Shown here one piece after another: positions 19,457-28,945 of a DNA stretch of 64,000 nt. Numbering within the stretch: the stretch's first letter is position 1; each line of letters opens with the position of its first letter. Both the position numbers and the translations under genes were made by a program. The stretch is taken from NCBI RefSeq assembly GCF_000092045.1, contig NC_007761.1:3890001-3954000 (forward strand). The letters run 5' to 3'. This DNA is from Rhizobium etli CFN 42. GTDB taxonomy: Bacteria; Pseudomonadota; Alphaproteobacteria; Rhizobiales; Rhizobiaceae. Under the pieces are notes generated by a model. It was not told where the DNA came from. It saw nothing but the letters and a program-made list of their open reading frames with translations, and did not search any database.

Positions 19457-19630
19457 AATATCAGCCGTCATCTGTCAAGATAGAAACGGGAATGGGGCGC
19501 GAACCGCTCCGCTATCAGAGCAGCGCGGCGCATTATCCATAACGAAGTTTCGAAAGGGTGACCACCAGCCCCGGGGAAATGGGAGAGTGCCGCGACTGTT
19601 GAGCGCGGCACCTCGTCGGTGGCAGAGGGA

Positions 19631-20062
19631 TTAGGCGAGCTTGACGTCGAGCGTGATCGGAACGGCGGCGAGCGCCTTGGAAATCGGGCAGCCGGCCTTC
19701 GCCTTATTGGCGAGTTCGGTGAAGGTTGCCTCATCCGCACCCGGAATGCGGCCGGAAAGCGAAAGATGGATAGCAGTGACGGCGAAGCCACCCTCGACAC
19801 TTTCGAGCGTCACCTTGGCCGAGGTTTCCATATGTTCGGCTGTGAAGCCGGCTTCACCGAGGATCAGCGACAGCGCCATGGTGAAGCAGCCGGCATGGGC
19901 GGCGCCGATCAATTCTTCCGGATTGGTGCCGGGAATGCCTTCGAAGCGGCTGGCAAAGCCGTAGGGATAGTCTGTCAGGGCACCGCTCTGAGTCGAGATC
20001 AAGCCCTTGCCGTCCTTGAGGCCGCCGCTCCAATGAGCCGAAGCCGTGCGATTGATCTGCAT
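19631..20062 (-). CDS. OsmC/Ohr-family peroxiredoxin-like protein
   Basis: A 143-aa OsmC-family thiol peroxidase. The two reactive cysteines are in AHAGCFTMALSLILGEAG (about residue 57) and KAKAGCPISKAL (about 125). The first acts as peroxidatic cysteine against organic hydroperoxides in this family. The N-terminus MQINRTASAHWSGGLKDGKG fits OsmC. The ATG at 20062 is preceded by AAGGAGG, which decides the start over a much longer open frame. It is monocistronic between the tetR operator and the SDR gene. No dedicated regulator is adjacent. Confidence 0.9.
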   Translation of the reverse strand: MQINRTASAHWSGGLKDGKGLISTQSGALTDYPYGFASRFEGIPGTNPEELIGAAHAGCFTMALSLILGEAGFTAEHMETSAKVTLESVEGGFAVTAIHLSLSGRIPGADEATFTELANKAKAGCPISKALAAVPITLDVKLA

Positions 20063-20207
20063 GCCGTCCTCCTTGTTTCGATGGTTTTCAGGAAGCGGCA
20101 GGGCGCCGCTCCATGCCTGCGGGAGATTGGATAGCCTCCCCGTGGGACAATATAATGCTCTATCCTGAGAAGACGACAGGCTCTTAAAAATCGGCGGACA
20201 AAGCCTT

Positions 20208-20987
20208 TCAGGCGGAATGCTGCAGCACACTGAGGCCGCCATCGATCGTCAGGCAGGTCGCGTTCATGAACGGGCACTCGTCGGAGATCATGAACACCGC
20301 CGCCATGGCGATCTCTTCCGGCGTTGCGATCCGCCCGCCGGGATGCAGCTTCATCGTCCCGGCTTTGGCGGCCTCCGGATCGGGGAAGCTGTTCCAGTAA
20401 TCGATCACCTTCTGCGTCGAGACATAGCCCGGCGCCAGAGCGTTGACGCGGATATTGCGGGGCGCGTACTCCAGGCCCAGGGATTTCGTCATGCCGAGCA
20501 GCGCATGCTTCGCCAGCGGATAGGGAAACGTGTGCGGAATGATCGTGAAGGCGTGCGTGGAGGCGATGTTGAGGATGACGCCGCCGCCGCGCTCGATAAA
20601 CCCCGGCAGCACCGCCTTGCAGCAATTCCAGGCTCCCTTGAGGTTGATGTCGAAGCAGCGGTTCCATTCGTCGTCGGTCGTCGCGAGCGGCTCGGCGAAA
20701 ACATTGACGCCGGCATTGTTGACGAGCGCGTTCAGCGGACCGATCTCCTCATTCGCCTCGGCAACCACCCGCGTGATCGTTCCGGCATCGGTTATATCGG
20801 CTGGCAGATAACCGACGCGGGCGCCGATGCTCGCGAGATCCGTCGCCGCCCGAGCCAGCACCGCCGCATCACGGTCAACGAGATAGACGGCCGCATTTTC
20901 GCTGATGAATGCCTTCGCGATCGCAAGGCCGATACCTTGCGCAGCGCCCGTTATCAGGATGTTCTTGCCCTGTAGGCGGTTGCTCAT
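20208..20987 (-). CDS. SDR sugar dehydrogenase (galactose/arabinose 1-dehydrogenase candidate)
   Basis: A 259-aa classical short-chain dehydrogenase. The cofactor motif is TGAAQGIG (about residues 13-20), NNAGVN is at about 90, the catalytic serine is in NIASTHAF and the YPLAK pair is near 155. The C-terminal part TIDGGLSVLQHSA closes the fold. It is the last gene after araFGH and the mutarotase, with its ATG overlapping the mutarotase stop (TGATG) behind GGAGGG. Together with DgoD across the regulator it suggests oxidation of D-galactose, L-arabinose or a related aldose to the lactone in a non-phosphorylative pathway. The specific sugar is inference. Confidence 0.82.
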   Translation of the reverse strand: MSNRLQGKNILITGAAQGIGLAIAKAFISENAAVYLVDRDAAVLARAATDLASIGARVGYLPADITDAGTITRVVAEANEEIGPLNALVNNAGVNVFAEPLATTDDEWNRCFDINLKGAWNCCKAVLPGFIERGGGVILNIASTHAFTIIPHTFPYPLAKHALLGMTKSLGLEYAPRNIRVNALAPGYVSTQKVIDYWNSFPDPEAAKAGTMKLHPGGRIATPEEIAMAAVFMISDECPFMNATCLTIDGGLSVLQHSA

Positions 20988-21877
20988 CATCTTCCCTCCG
21001 GTTGAACCGGCAGCGCCGACAGCTCGATCGTAACCTTGCCGGAAAGAACCTCACCTGGCGAAAGCGGTATGAGGCCTCCGAGGTGAGGCAGGTGATGGCC
21101 ATTCGGCAGATGGCTCATCGGTTCGAGGCAGAAGAAATCCGTGCGGTCGGTCCGCATATACAGCATGAACTGGCCGAGCGTGGCATCGGCTTCCAGCGCC
21201 GCCTGAATTGAAAGCTCCGGCCAGGCGATCGCCGCTCGCCCGTCCCATCCCTCGAAGGCATTGTTCATCCACAGCCGCGGCAGCGGCTTGCCGGAGCTGA
21301 AATCGAAATCGTCAGGGACCGGGCCGGGTTCTCCGGGCAGATGGTCGTGCCGCTCGCTCCAGAACCGGTCGGCGACAATCGTCAATCGCGTTTCCGGAGT
21401 CCTCACGAAGAAGGGATGCTGACCCAGGCCGAAGGGCAGATCCGCCTCACCGCGGTTCTCCACGGAGAGCGCCAGCGTCAAGCGATTGCCGGCCAGATGG
21501 ACTTCCTGCCGGGCGAGATAGGCGTAGGGCGAAATGCCGTCGGCATCACGCGAAAAGCTGAACTGCATATGCTCGGGGCTCGATTCCTCCAGCTGCCAAA
21601 GACTGATCCAGCCATCGCCGTGCAGGTAGAGAGGATCGTGGCAATTTCGCTGGAAGGCATAGTCGCGTCCGCCGAAGGACATGGCGTTGCCTTCCACCCG
21701 GTTGCCGAACGGCACCATGGGAAAATTCGCGAATTTTCCGCCTGGGCCGCCGGCTGGAAGGAGAAAGGGCTTGCCCCGAAACGTTGCGGCGGTGACGGCA
21801 GCGCCCCGGCGGCTGATCCTGACTGAGAGGTCGCCGTGGCTCAGCCCAATTTCATCTCCGCCATGTCCGTTGTTCAT
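20987..21877 (-). CDS. Aldose 1-epimerase (mutarotase) family protein
   Basis: A 296-aa galactose-mutarotase-like protein. Family features include FPMVPFGNRVEGN (about residues 52-64, with the Asn-Arg substrate contact), LPFGLGQHPFFV (about 150, catalytic His) and FFCLEPMSHLPNG (about 260, catalytic Glu). It interconverts the anomers of an aldose, supplying the correct anomer to the next enzyme. Its ATG overlaps the araH stop (ATGA) and its stop overlaps the dehydrogenase start, so the three are translationally coupled. No signal peptide, hence cytoplasmic. Confidence 0.87.
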   Translation of the reverse strand: MNNGHGGDEIGLSHGDLSVRISRRGAAVTAATFRGKPFLLPAGGPGGKFANFPMVPFGNRVEGNAMSFGGRDYAFQRNCHDPLYLHGDGWISLWQLEESSPEHMQFSFSRDADGISPYAYLARQEVHLAGNRLTLALSVENRGEADLPFGLGQHPFFVRTPETRLTIVADRFWSERHDHLPGEPGPVPDDFDFSSGKPLPRLWMNNAFEGWDGRAAIAWPELSIQAALEADATLGQFMLYMRTDRTDFFCLEPMSHLPNGHHLPHLGGLIPLSPGEVLSGKVTIELSALPVQPEGR

Positions 21878-22824
21878 CCACGTCGTCCCGCGGCTGAAGA
21901 CCGCAAATTGTCGAGCAGCACCGCGATCAGCAGGATCAGCCCGCGCACGACATACTGATAGAATGCCTGGATATTGAGGAGATTCATAACGTTTTCGGCA
22001 ATGCCCATGATCAGCACCCCGACGATGACGCCGCTCATCGCCGCCCGGCCGCCGGCGAGCGAAACCCCGCCGAGAACGCAGGCCGAAATCACCGAGAGCT
22101 CGAGCCCCGTTGCCGCGTTCGGCTGGCCGGAGGTGATGCGGGAGGCAAGCAGGATGCCGGCAATGCCGCAGACGAGACCCTGCAGCGCAAAGATCCAGAC
22201 GCGCATGTTAACGACATTGACGCCCGCAAGCCGCGACGCCTCGGGATTGCCGCCGATCGCCAGCGTATTTTTGCCGAAGACGGTGCGGTTGAGGACGAAA
22301 CCGAAGACGAAGAAGAGGATCAGCATGATCCAGATCGGTGTCGGCACGGTCAGGAAGCGCGACAGGGCAAGCTGATAGAAGGCTGGATCGTTGATGCCGA
22401 CGGCACGGCCATCCGAGGCGATCAGCGCCAGCCCGCGCACGATCTGCATCGTCGCAAGCGTGGTAATCAGCGCATTGATGCGAAAGCGGGCGATGACGAT
22501 CCCATTGACGAAGCCGACGACGGCGCCGCACAGCAGGGCGGCGAGCAATCCGAGCGGGATCGAGCCCGTCGCGTTCGAGACCATCACGGCGATCATGCCG
22601 GAGAAGGCGACGATCGATCCGACCGAAAGATCGAAATCGCGCGATGCCAGGCAGAACATCATCGTGCAGGCGACGATGCCGATCGTCACGACCGATTGCA
22701 GGAGCCCCAGCATGTTCCGCTCGGTCAGGAAGTTCGGAACGAAGAGCGAGACGATCACGAAGGCGGCGGCGAAAATCACCACCAGCCCCTGTTCGCCGAG
22801 AAGAGTTTTTTTCAAGGCATTCAT
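21874..22824 (-). CDS. araH: Arabinose-type ABC transporter permease
   Basis: A 316-aa CUT2-type permease (AraH/RbsC family) with eight or more hydrophobic segments. Characteristic stretches are CLASRDFDLSVGSIVAFSGM in parts (about residues 60-75), GLALIASDGRAVG (about 135) and NTLAIGGNPEASRLAGVNV (about 190). The ATG at 22824 is 17 bases after the araG stop. A long upstream open extension inside araG lacks membrane character and was excluded. It forms the homodimeric channel for the sugar delivered by AraF. Confidence 0.9.
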   Translation of the reverse strand: MNALKKTLLGEQGLVVIFAAAFVIVSLFVPNFLTERNMLGLLQSVVTIGIVACTMMFCLASRDFDLSVGSIVAFSGMIAVMVSNATGSIPLGLLAALLCGAVVGFVNGIVIARFRINALITTLATMQIVRGLALIASDGRAVGINDPAFYQLALSRFLTVPTPIWIMLILFFVFGFVLNRTVFGKNTLAIGGNPEASRLAGVNVVNMRVWIFALQGLVCGIAGILLASRITSGQPNAATGLELSVISACVLGGVSLAGGRAAMSGVIVGVLIMGIAENVMNLLNIQAFYQYVVRGLILLIAVLLDNLRSSAAGRRG

Positions 22825-22841
22825 TGTCCGTATTCCTGATC

Positions 22842-24347
22842 TTAAATGCTGCCGGCGGCATTCTTGTCGGGCAGTGCCGCCGTCAGGATGCTGCGCTCGT
22901 CGAAATCCGGCCGGGCGACATTGGCCGCCACCCTGCCCTGGCACATCACAATGATGCGATCGCAAATGCCCATCACTTCGGGCAACTCGCTTGATATCAC
23001 CACGATCGCCACGCCGCCGGCCGCCAACTCATAAAGGATGTCGTAGATTTCCGACTTCGCCCCGACATCTATACCGCGGGTCGGCTCGTCGATGACGAGA
23101 ACCTTGATGCCCTGCTCGGAGAGCCAGCGCCCGAGGATGACCTTCTGCTGATTGCCGCCCGAGAGGTTGACGATGTCCTGTCGGCGCGACGGCGTGCGCA
23201 CCCGAAGCTTGGCAATGAACCGGTCTGCCTGTGCTGCCTCCGTCTTCGGCTTCAGGATGCCGAAGCGCGAAAAGTGGCGGCGTGAGGAAATCGCGATATT
23301 CTCTTCGATCGACCGACCTTGGACGATGCCGTCGAACTTGCGATCCTCGGGGCAGAGCACCATGCCGGCCTTGATCGCCACCTTCGGATTGTTGGGCGAG
23401 ACGGCAACGCCGTCGATCGTGACCTCGCCCCTATGCCTGGCATCGGCGCCGTAAAGCAGCCGGGCCATCTCGCTGCGGCCAGCCCCGATCAGCCCGAAGA
23501 AGCCGAGAATTTCGCCCTGGCGCACGGAAAAGCTGATCGGAGTGTGCAGCCTCGGCCCGGATAGGCCCTTGACCTCCAGCCTGTTGTCGCCGAGCGCGCG
23601 TTCGCGCCATCCCCAGACATTGCTGATCTCGCGCCCCACCATTTCCGAAATGATCTGTTCGCGCGTCGTCTCCGCGATTTTCGGGTGATGGGCGGCAAGC
23701 TTGCCGTCGCGCAGCACCGTCAGGCTGTCGCAGAGTCGAAAAATCTCATCGAGACGATGCGAGACATAAAGGATGACCGCTCCCCTCGCCTTCAGCCGGG
23801 CGATAAGCGAAAACAGGATTTCGCTTTCACGCGAGGAAAGCGAGGAGGTCGGCTCATCGAGCGCAATCACCCGCGCGTCGAGCATGACGGCCTTGGCGAT
23901 CTCGATCATCTGACGCGCGCCGATCGACAGCGAGCTGACCTTGGTCGAAGGATCGACGTCGATGCCGATCTCCTCGAGCTTCGCGCGTACCGTTTCTATC
24001 AGCGTCTTCAAATGGATGATGCCGCCCTTGGCCGGAAAGCGTCCGAGCCAGAGGTTTTCGGCAACCGTCAACTCCGGAACGAGCTGCAGTTCCTGGTGGA
24101 TGACGACGATCCCGGCATGGAAGGCGTCGCGCACCGAGGTGTATTTCTGCTCTTCGCCATCGATGAAGATGTTACCGCCATCGGCGGCCTGATCGCCGGA
24201 AAGCACGCGGATCAGCGTTGATTTGCCGGCACCGTTTTCGCCCATAAGACCGTGAACAACGCCCTTCTCGACGGTGAAGGAAACATTGGCCAGCGCCTGC
24301 ACGCCGGGATAACCTTTGGAGACATTGTTGAATTCGAGGAAAGCCAT
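22842..24347 (-). CDS. araG: Arabinose-type ABC transporter ATP-binding protein
   Basis: A 501-aa double ABC ATPase of the CUT2 family. The first half has Walker A GENGAGKSTL (about residues 36-45), signature LSIGARQM and Walker B VIALDEPTSSLS (about 160). The second half has a degenerate Walker A (GLIGAGRSEMARLLYG, about 290), signature LSGGNQQK and Walker B VLVIDEPTRGID (about 415). This asymmetry is normal for AraG/RbsA. It sits between araF and araH on the same strand. GGAGCGG precedes the ATG. Confidence 0.92.
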   Translation of the reverse strand: MAFLEFNNVSKGYPGVQALANVSFTVEKGVVHGLMGENGAGKSTLIRVLSGDQAADGGNIFIDGEEQKYTSVRDAFHAGIVVIHQELQLVPELTVAENLWLGRFPAKGGIIHLKTLIETVRAKLEEIGIDVDPSTKVSSLSIGARQMIEIAKAVMLDARVIALDEPTSSLSSRESEILFSLIARLKARGAVILYVSHRLDEIFRLCDSLTVLRDGKLAAHHPKIAETTREQIISEMVGREISNVWGWRERALGDNRLEVKGLSGPRLHTPISFSVRQGEILGFFGLIGAGRSEMARLLYGADARHRGEVTIDGVAVSPNNPKVAIKAGMVLCPEDRKFDGIVQGRSIEENIAISSRRHFSRFGILKPKTEAAQADRFIAKLRVRTPSRRQDIVNLSGGNQQKVILGRWLSEQGIKVLVIDEPTRGIDVGAKSEIYDILYELAAGGVAIVVISSELPEVMGICDRIIVMCQGRVAANVARPDFDERSILTAALPDKNAAGSI

Positions 24348-24390
24348 CGCCGCTCCGCCGGGTAGGATCCGGCAGCACGTTCAACGGCCA

Positions 24391-24409
24391 CCGGATTTTC
24401 ATCATCCGG
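24391..24409 (-). other. Hairpin between araF and araG
   Basis: CCGGAT (24391-24396) pairs with ATCCGG (24404-24409) around a 7-base loop in the 68-base spacer just after the araF stop. It probably serves to limit read-through or to stabilise the araF part of the message, as after the other binding-protein genes in this window. Confidence 0.45.
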
Positions 24410-24415
24410 AGATGA

Positions 24416-25399
24416 TCACTCGATGCCAAGATCCTTGCGGACCGTCTCGTAATCGCCGCGCAGCGCCAGCGAACCGGAGGTCAGCGTCAGCTTTTCCGGC
24501 TCCTTGCCGTTGGCGATCCAGTCGTACATGTTGAGCGCCGTTTCATAGCCATGGCGCTTCGGCGAGATGATGACGGTGCCGAAGAAGCCCGTCGCGGCCG
24601 GCTTCTTGAATTCGTTGATCGCCGATTCCGCCCCGCCGATGCCGACGCCGATGATGTTGGTCGCCGGAATGCCGACGGATTCGGAGGCACGGACGGCGCC
24701 GAGGACGGCTTCGTCGTTGAGGCCGAAAGCGACCCAGTATTTCACGTCGGCATGTTTGTTGAGAACCGTGGTCGCGGCATTGAGCGCCGCTTCCGTATCG
24801 GTCTTCGCCTGCGGCGCATCATAAATGTTCTCGGCCGGGAAGCCGGCGGACTTCAGCACCGAAATCGCACCTTCGACGCGGTCGACGGCGGTCGGCAGTT
24901 GATCGTAGGAAATGCGGATCGCGCCGACATTCTTCATGTCCCAGCCACGCTTCTTGATTTCGTCGACGATGGCCTGTCCGACGGTCTCGCCGATCTTGGC
25001 GGCCGAAATGCCCATGTGCGGCACGTCTTCCAGCGGCTTGCCGGCGGCGCTGACGAGGCGGTCGTCGACCGTCATCAGCTTCAGCTGGTTGGCTTCCGCC
25101 TTAGCGACGATGCCGGGACCGAGCTTGACGTCGGGCGTGCAGATGATGAAACCCTGTGCGCCCTGCGCGCCGAGATTGTCGATCGCCGACTGAACCTTCT
25201 CGCCGTCTTCAGCGCCGATCTTGACGACCGTGAAGCCTTTTTCCTTGGCGGCCTGGTCGGCGAATTTCCATTCGTCCTGAAACCAGGGCTCTTCCGGCTG
25301 CTTGACGATGAAACCGATCTTGACGTCTGCGGAAAATGCCGAGCCGGCTGTCAGAATGGCGAAAGTGCCAGCCAGAATAGCTGCTTTGAACAAGCGCAT
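24416..25399 (-). CDS. araF: L-arabinose/galactose-type periplasmic binding protein
   Basis: A 327-aa CUT2 periplasmic binding protein, closest in character to AraF. Residues 1-23 form a Sec signal peptide (core AAILAGTFAILTAGSAFS). The mature protein starts DVKIGFIVKQPEEPWFQDEW in parts and contains GFIICTPDVKLGPGIVAKA in parts (about 82) and the hinge region NIIGVGIGGAESAINEFKK in parts (about 245). AraF proteins bind L-arabinose, D-galactose or D-fucose. It is the first gene of the araFGH-mutarotase-SDR operon, divergent from a GntR gene with a shared dyad between them. Confidence 0.9.
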   Translation of the reverse strand: MRLFKAAILAGTFAILTAGSAFSADVKIGFIVKQPEEPWFQDEWKFADQAAKEKGFTVVKIGAEDGEKVQSAIDNLGAQGAQGFIICTPDVKLGPGIVAKAEANQLKLMTVDDRLVSAAGKPLEDVPHMGISAAKIGETVGQAIVDEIKKRGWDMKNVGAIRISYDQLPTAVDRVEGAISVLKSAGFPAENIYDAPQAKTDTEAALNAATTVLNKHADVKYWVAFGLNDEAVLGAVRASESVGIPATNIIGVGIGGAESAINEFKKPAATGFFGTVIISPKRHGYETALNMYDWIANGKEPEKLTLTSGSLALRGDYETVRKDLGIE

Positions 25400-25464
25400 G
25401 TCTCTCTCCCTAAACTTCGAAATCGAGCAACTGCCTCCCAGGCAGCGTCTAATGAGTTATGTTA

Positions 25465-25501
25465 AATCATCATACCAGTCAATTGCCAATGTATGATGAT
25501 T
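25465..25501. promoter_or_regulatory. Dyad in the araF-gntR divergent promoter (operator)
   Basis: AATCATCATAC (25465-25475) and GTATGATGATT (25491-25501) are perfect 11-bp inverted arms with a 15-base centre. They stand in the 201-base region between the divergent starts. The best candidate ligand is the FCD-type GntR regulator encoded next to it, which would then control both directions. Confidence 0.65.
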
Positions 25502-25600
25502 GGAATAATAGGATAGTGACGGGAGCCGGATGGAACGTCGCAAACTGGATCGAATTCGGATAATCAGGTTCGGTTGCAGTCCGGGAGAGAGCGTGGAGAG

Positions 25601-26362
25601 GTGAAGTTGGAATCGACTGAGGAACAGGGCCGAACGGAAAGCTCCCGCAGCGAACGCCGACCGCGGGTACGCCGCAACGTGACGGCAGCGATCGCTCAGC
25701 ACATCTGCGCGGACCGCTATCCCTCTGGCTCACCGTTGCCCCGCGAGAACGACCTTTGCGAACTCTACGGCGTCAGCCGCACGGTGATCCGCGAATCATT
25801 GAAAGTCTTGGAATCAAAGGGGCTCGTACGCGGCAAGCCAAGGGTCGGAACGACCGTTTGCGATCGGGATGAATGGAACATCCTGGACGCCGAGGTGCTC
25901 GACTGGATGGGACCTTACATCAAGGACTTCGACCTTCTCGGCTGCATCCTCGAAGCCCGCCGCACCATTGAACCGGCGGCCGCTGAATATGCCGCCGAAC
26001 GCGCCAGCGCCCAGGAGATCGCCGATCTCGACAAGGCCTGGCGGCAGATGCGCGACAGCGCTAGTGAACCGGAAAGCTTCACCGACGCCGACGTGATGTT
26101 CCATGCGGTGCTGCTCGCCGCCAGCCACAATCAGGTGTTTCGCCGCCTGTCCAGCGCCATCCATGCCGCGCTGAAATATGCGCTGCATGCTTCCAATATC
26201 GCCGTCGAAAACCGGGAAGATGCGGTGCTCGTTCACGGCGAGCTGGTAGAGGCATTGCGGATGCGAGACAAGGCCGGCGCCCGCGAATGCGCCAATCGCA
26301 TGCTCGACCTTGCGGTCCGTGATCTTGCCGCCGCCGAGAAGGCGATCGGAAGGACGAAATGA
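25601..26362 (+). CDS. GntR/FadR-family transcriptional regulator
   Basis: A 253-aa regulator of the FadR (FCD) subfamily of GntR. The winged HTH holds LPRENDLCELYGVSRTVIRE (about residues 46-65) and LESKGLVRGKPRVGTTV in parts. The all-helical FCD effector domain (about 100-235) carries likely metal/ligand residues in EARRTIEPAAAEYAA, DVMFHAVLLAASHN and VHGELVEALRMRD (Asp and His). No ATG is in frame; GTG at 25601 (GGAGAG close by) is chosen, and TTG at 25574 is the alternative. It is divergent from araF and co-directional with dgoD, so galactonate or arabinonate is a likely effector. Confidence 0.87.
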   Translation: MKLESTEEQGRTESSRSERRPRVRRNVTAAIAQHICADRYPSGSPLPRENDLCELYGVSRTVIRESLKVLESKGLVRGKPRVGTTVCDRDEWNILDAEVLDWMGPYIKDFDLLGCILEARRTIEPAAAEYAAERASAQEIADLDKAWRQMRDSASEPESFTDADVMFHAVLLAASHNQVFRRLSSAIHAALKYALHASNIAVENREDAVLVHGELVEALRMRDKAGARECANRMLDLAVRDLAAAEKAIGRTK

Positions 26363-26428
26363 TCAATCGCGAACATCGCTGCCGACGCGCTGCGCCATCG
26401 AAAATCCGAGAAGAGACGAAGAGCCACG

Positions 26429-27577
26429 ATGAAGATCACCAAACTCACCACTTATATCGTTCCGCCGCGCTGGCTGTTTCTGAAGGTCGAGACCGATGAG
26501 GGCATCGTCGGCTGGGGTGAACCGGTCGTCGAGGGCCGCGCGCTGACGGTCGAGGCCGCCGTCCACGAATTGGAAGATTACCTGATCGGCAAGGACCCCT
26601 TCCTGATCGAGGATCATTGGACCGTGATGTATCGCGGCGGTTTCTATCGCGGCGGCGCTGCCCATATGAGCGCGATCTCGGGCATCGACCAGGCGCTCTG
26701 GGACATCAAGGGCAAGGCCCTCGGCCAGCCGATCCATTCCCTGCTCGGCGGCCAGTTGCGCGACCGCATCAAGGTTTATTCCTGGATCGGCGGCGACCGT
26801 CCCTCTGACGTCGCCAACAATGCCAGGGATGTGGTCGCGCGCGGCTTCAAGGCGATCAAGCTCAACGGCTGCGAGGAAATGCAGATCGTCGACACCAACG
26901 AGAAAGTGGAAAGGGCGGTCGAGACTATCGCCGCCATCCGTGAGGCGATCGGCCCGCATATCGGCATCGGTGTCGATTTCCACGGCCGCGTGCACAAGCC
27001 GATGGCCAAGGTTCTCGCCAAGGAACTCGAGCCCTACAAGTTGATGTTCATTGAGGAACCGGTGCTTTCCGAAAACAAGGAAGCGCTGCGCGACATCGTC
27101 AATCATAGCTCGACACCGATCGCGCTTGGTGAGCGGCTCTATTCGCGCTGGGATTTCAAGCAGGTCCTTTCGGACGGCTATGTCGACATCATCCAGCCGG
27201 ATCTTTCTCACGCCGGCGGCATCACCGAATGCCGCAAGATAGCGGCGATGGCCGAAGCCTATGACGTGGCCTTGGCGCCGCATTGCCCGCTTGGCCCGAT
27301 CGCGCTCGCTGCCTGCCTTCAGGTCGATGCCGTCAGCTACAATGCCTTCATCCAGGAACAGAGCCTCGGCATCCATTACAACACCGGCAACGATATCCTG
27401 GACTACATCTCCAACAAGGAGGTGTTCCAATATGCCGATGGTTTCGTTTCGATCCCGCAGGGGCCGGGCCTCGGCATCGAGGTCGACGAGGCCTATGTCA
27501 TCGAGCGCGCCAAGGAAGGCCATCGCTGGCGCAACCCGATCTGGCGGCACGCCGACGGCAGTTTTGCCGAGTGGTGA
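26429..27577 (+). CDS. dgoD: D-galactonate dehydratase family protein
   Basis: A 382-aa enolase-superfamily acid-sugar dehydratase, the length of DgoD. Metal ligands are visible as Asp in [10 protein letters not shown] (about residue 183, with the partner His at 185), Glu in MFIEEPV (about 209) and Glu in [12 protein letters not shown] (about 235). The second catalytic His is in LAPHCPLGP (about 285). It removes water from D-galactonate to give 2-keto-3-deoxygalactonate. The kinase and aldolase that normally follow (DgoK, DgoA) are not in this window. It follows the GntR gene by 66 bases. Confidence 0.9.
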   Translation: MKITKLTTYIVPPRWLFLKVETDEGIVGWGEPVVEGRALTVEAAVHELEDYLIGKDPFLIEDHWTVMYRGGFYRGGAAHMSAISGIDQALWDIKGKALGQPIHSLLGGQLRDRIKVYSWIGGDRPSDVANNARDVVARGFKAIKLNGCEEMQIVDTNEKVERAVETIAAIREAIGPHIGIGVDFHGRVHKPMAKVLAKELEPYKLMFIEEPVLSENKEALRDIVNHSSTPIALGERLYSRWDFKQVLSDGYVDIIQPDLSHAGGITECRKIAAMAEAYDVALAPHCPLGPIALAACLQVDAVSYNAFIQEQSLGIHYNTGNDILDYISNKEVFQYADGFVSIPQGPGLGIEVDEAYVIERAKEGHRWRNPIWRHADGSFAEW

Positions 27578-27673
27578 GAGCATGGAGGGTCGCGCAAGCG
27601 GCCCTTTTTCATTCGCAGTGTAGGATATCAACCATCTCCTGCGTCATAATGGAAGCTCAAGAGGAGGTTTCCC

Positions 27674-28069
27674 ATGGCCAAAGCAATCGCAATCATCGTC
27701 GCCCGCATCATCTTCAGTTTCATCTTCTTCATGGCCGCCGGCTTCAAATTCGCTGATATCGGAGCCACGGCAAGCTACATTGCTGCCGCCGGCTTCCCAA
27801 TGGCGACCTTCCTCACCTGGGTCGCAGCCTTGTTCGAGATCGCTTTGGCCCTTGCCTTCATATCCGGCACCTTTTTCACCGAGGCGAGCCTGCTGGCAGG
27901 CATCTACGTGATTTTCCTTGCCTTCGCCTTCCACGGACCGTCCCATTGGCAACAGAACCAGGCCGAATTCGGTTTCTTCGTCGATCACTTCACCTTTCTT
28001 GCCGGCTTGCTCTTCGCCGCCGTCCACGGGCCGGAGAGATGGGCCTTGCGGCAAACCCTATTTAGATAG
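27674..28069 (+). CDS. DoxX-family membrane protein
   Basis: A 131-aa protein with four hydrophobic helices (about residues 5-22, 44-64, 68-88 and 102-120), fitting the small DoxX family. A conserved FKFAD motif sits after helix 1. DoxX-like proteins are inner-membrane proteins of mostly unknown role, some linked to redox stress. AGGAGG precedes the ATG. It has its own leader after dgoD and is followed by an SDR gene 76 bases downstream; whether they are co-transcribed is not clear. Confidence 0.82.
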   Translation: MAKAIAIIVARIIFSFIFFMAAGFKFADIGATASYIAAAGFPMATFLTWVAALFEIALALAFISGTFFTEASLLAGIYVIFLAFAFHGPSHWQQNQAEFGFFVDHFTFLAGLLFAAVHGPERWALRQTLFR

Positions 28070-28145
28070 TGCGGCCGTCTGCTGCTTCCGGAACCAATAG
28101 TCGCGGCGAACATTGGCTATCGGCAGACGTTCAAGGAGGCCGACC

Positions 28146-28925
28146 ATGGAGCTTGAGGGAAAGATCGCATTGGTGACGGGCGCCGGTTCCGGTATCGGCA
28201 AAGCGGCCGCGTTAAGGCTCGCTGCCGAGGGAGCAAGGATTGCAGCACTGAGCCGCACCGCCGACGAAGTCGAAAAGACCTGCGCCGAGATCAACGCCGC
28301 CGGCGGTCAGTCGATCGCCTTGACGGCCGATACCAGCGACGAAGCGCACATGCGAACCGCAGTGAAGAAGCTGACGGACACCTTCGGCGGCCTCGACATC
28401 GTCATAGCCAATGCCGGGATCAACGGGGTTTGGGCGCCGATCGACGATTTGAAACCGGATGAATGGGACAAGACCATCGCCGTCAATCTGCGCGGCACCT
28501 ATCTGACCCTGCATCTGACGGTGCCCCTTCTGAAGCGCCGCGGCGGTTCGATCGTCGTCGTCTCCTCGATCAACGGCACCCGTACCTTCACGACGCCGGG
28601 CGCCACCGCCTACACCGCCACCAAGGCAGGTCAGGTCGCCATGGTCCAGCAGCTTGCCCTTGAGCTTGGCCGCCACGGCATCCGTGTCAATGCCGTCTGC
28701 CCCGGCGAGATCGAGACCAATATCAGCGCCAATACCGATAGCCGCCATCGCGAGGAGACCGAGGTTCCGGTGATCTGGCCGCAGGGCGACATCCCGATCG
28801 CCGGCGGAAAGGCGGGCAAGAGCGAGGACGTTGCCGAAACCATCCTCTTCCTTGCCTCCGACCGCGCCAGGCACATCACCGGTACACCGATTTGGATCGA
28901 CGGCGGCCAGGGCCTGTTAAGGTAA
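28146..28925 (+). CDS. SDR-family oxidoreductase
   Basis: A 259-aa classical short-chain dehydrogenase. TGAGSGIG is the nucleotide motif (about residues 11-18), NAGING is at about 88, the catalytic serine is in VVVSSINGTRTF and the YTATK pair is near 155. The ATG at 28146 with AAGGAGG upstream decides the start. The substrate is unknown. It is convergent with the adenylate cyclase gene, with about 20 bases between the stops. Confidence 0.85.
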   Translation: MELEGKIALVTGAGSGIGKAAALRLAAEGARIAALSRTADEVEKTCAEINAAGGQSIALTADTSDEAHMRTAVKKLTDTFGGLDIVIANAGINGVWAPIDDLKPDEWDKTIAVNLRGTYLTLHLTVPLLKRRGGSIVVVSSINGTRTFTTPGATAYTATKAGQVAMVQQLALELGRHGIRVNAVCPGEIETNISANTDSRHREETEVPVIWPQGDIPIAGGKAGKSEDVAETILFLASDRARHITGTPIWIDGGQGLLR

Positions 28926-28945
28926 GCTTGAAGGGTTCGCGGATA

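Noticed and set aside
26363..27631. A 422-codon frame antisense to dgoD
   Set aside because: dgoD has all catalytic residues in place; the opposite frame has no recognised motif and no ribosome binding site.
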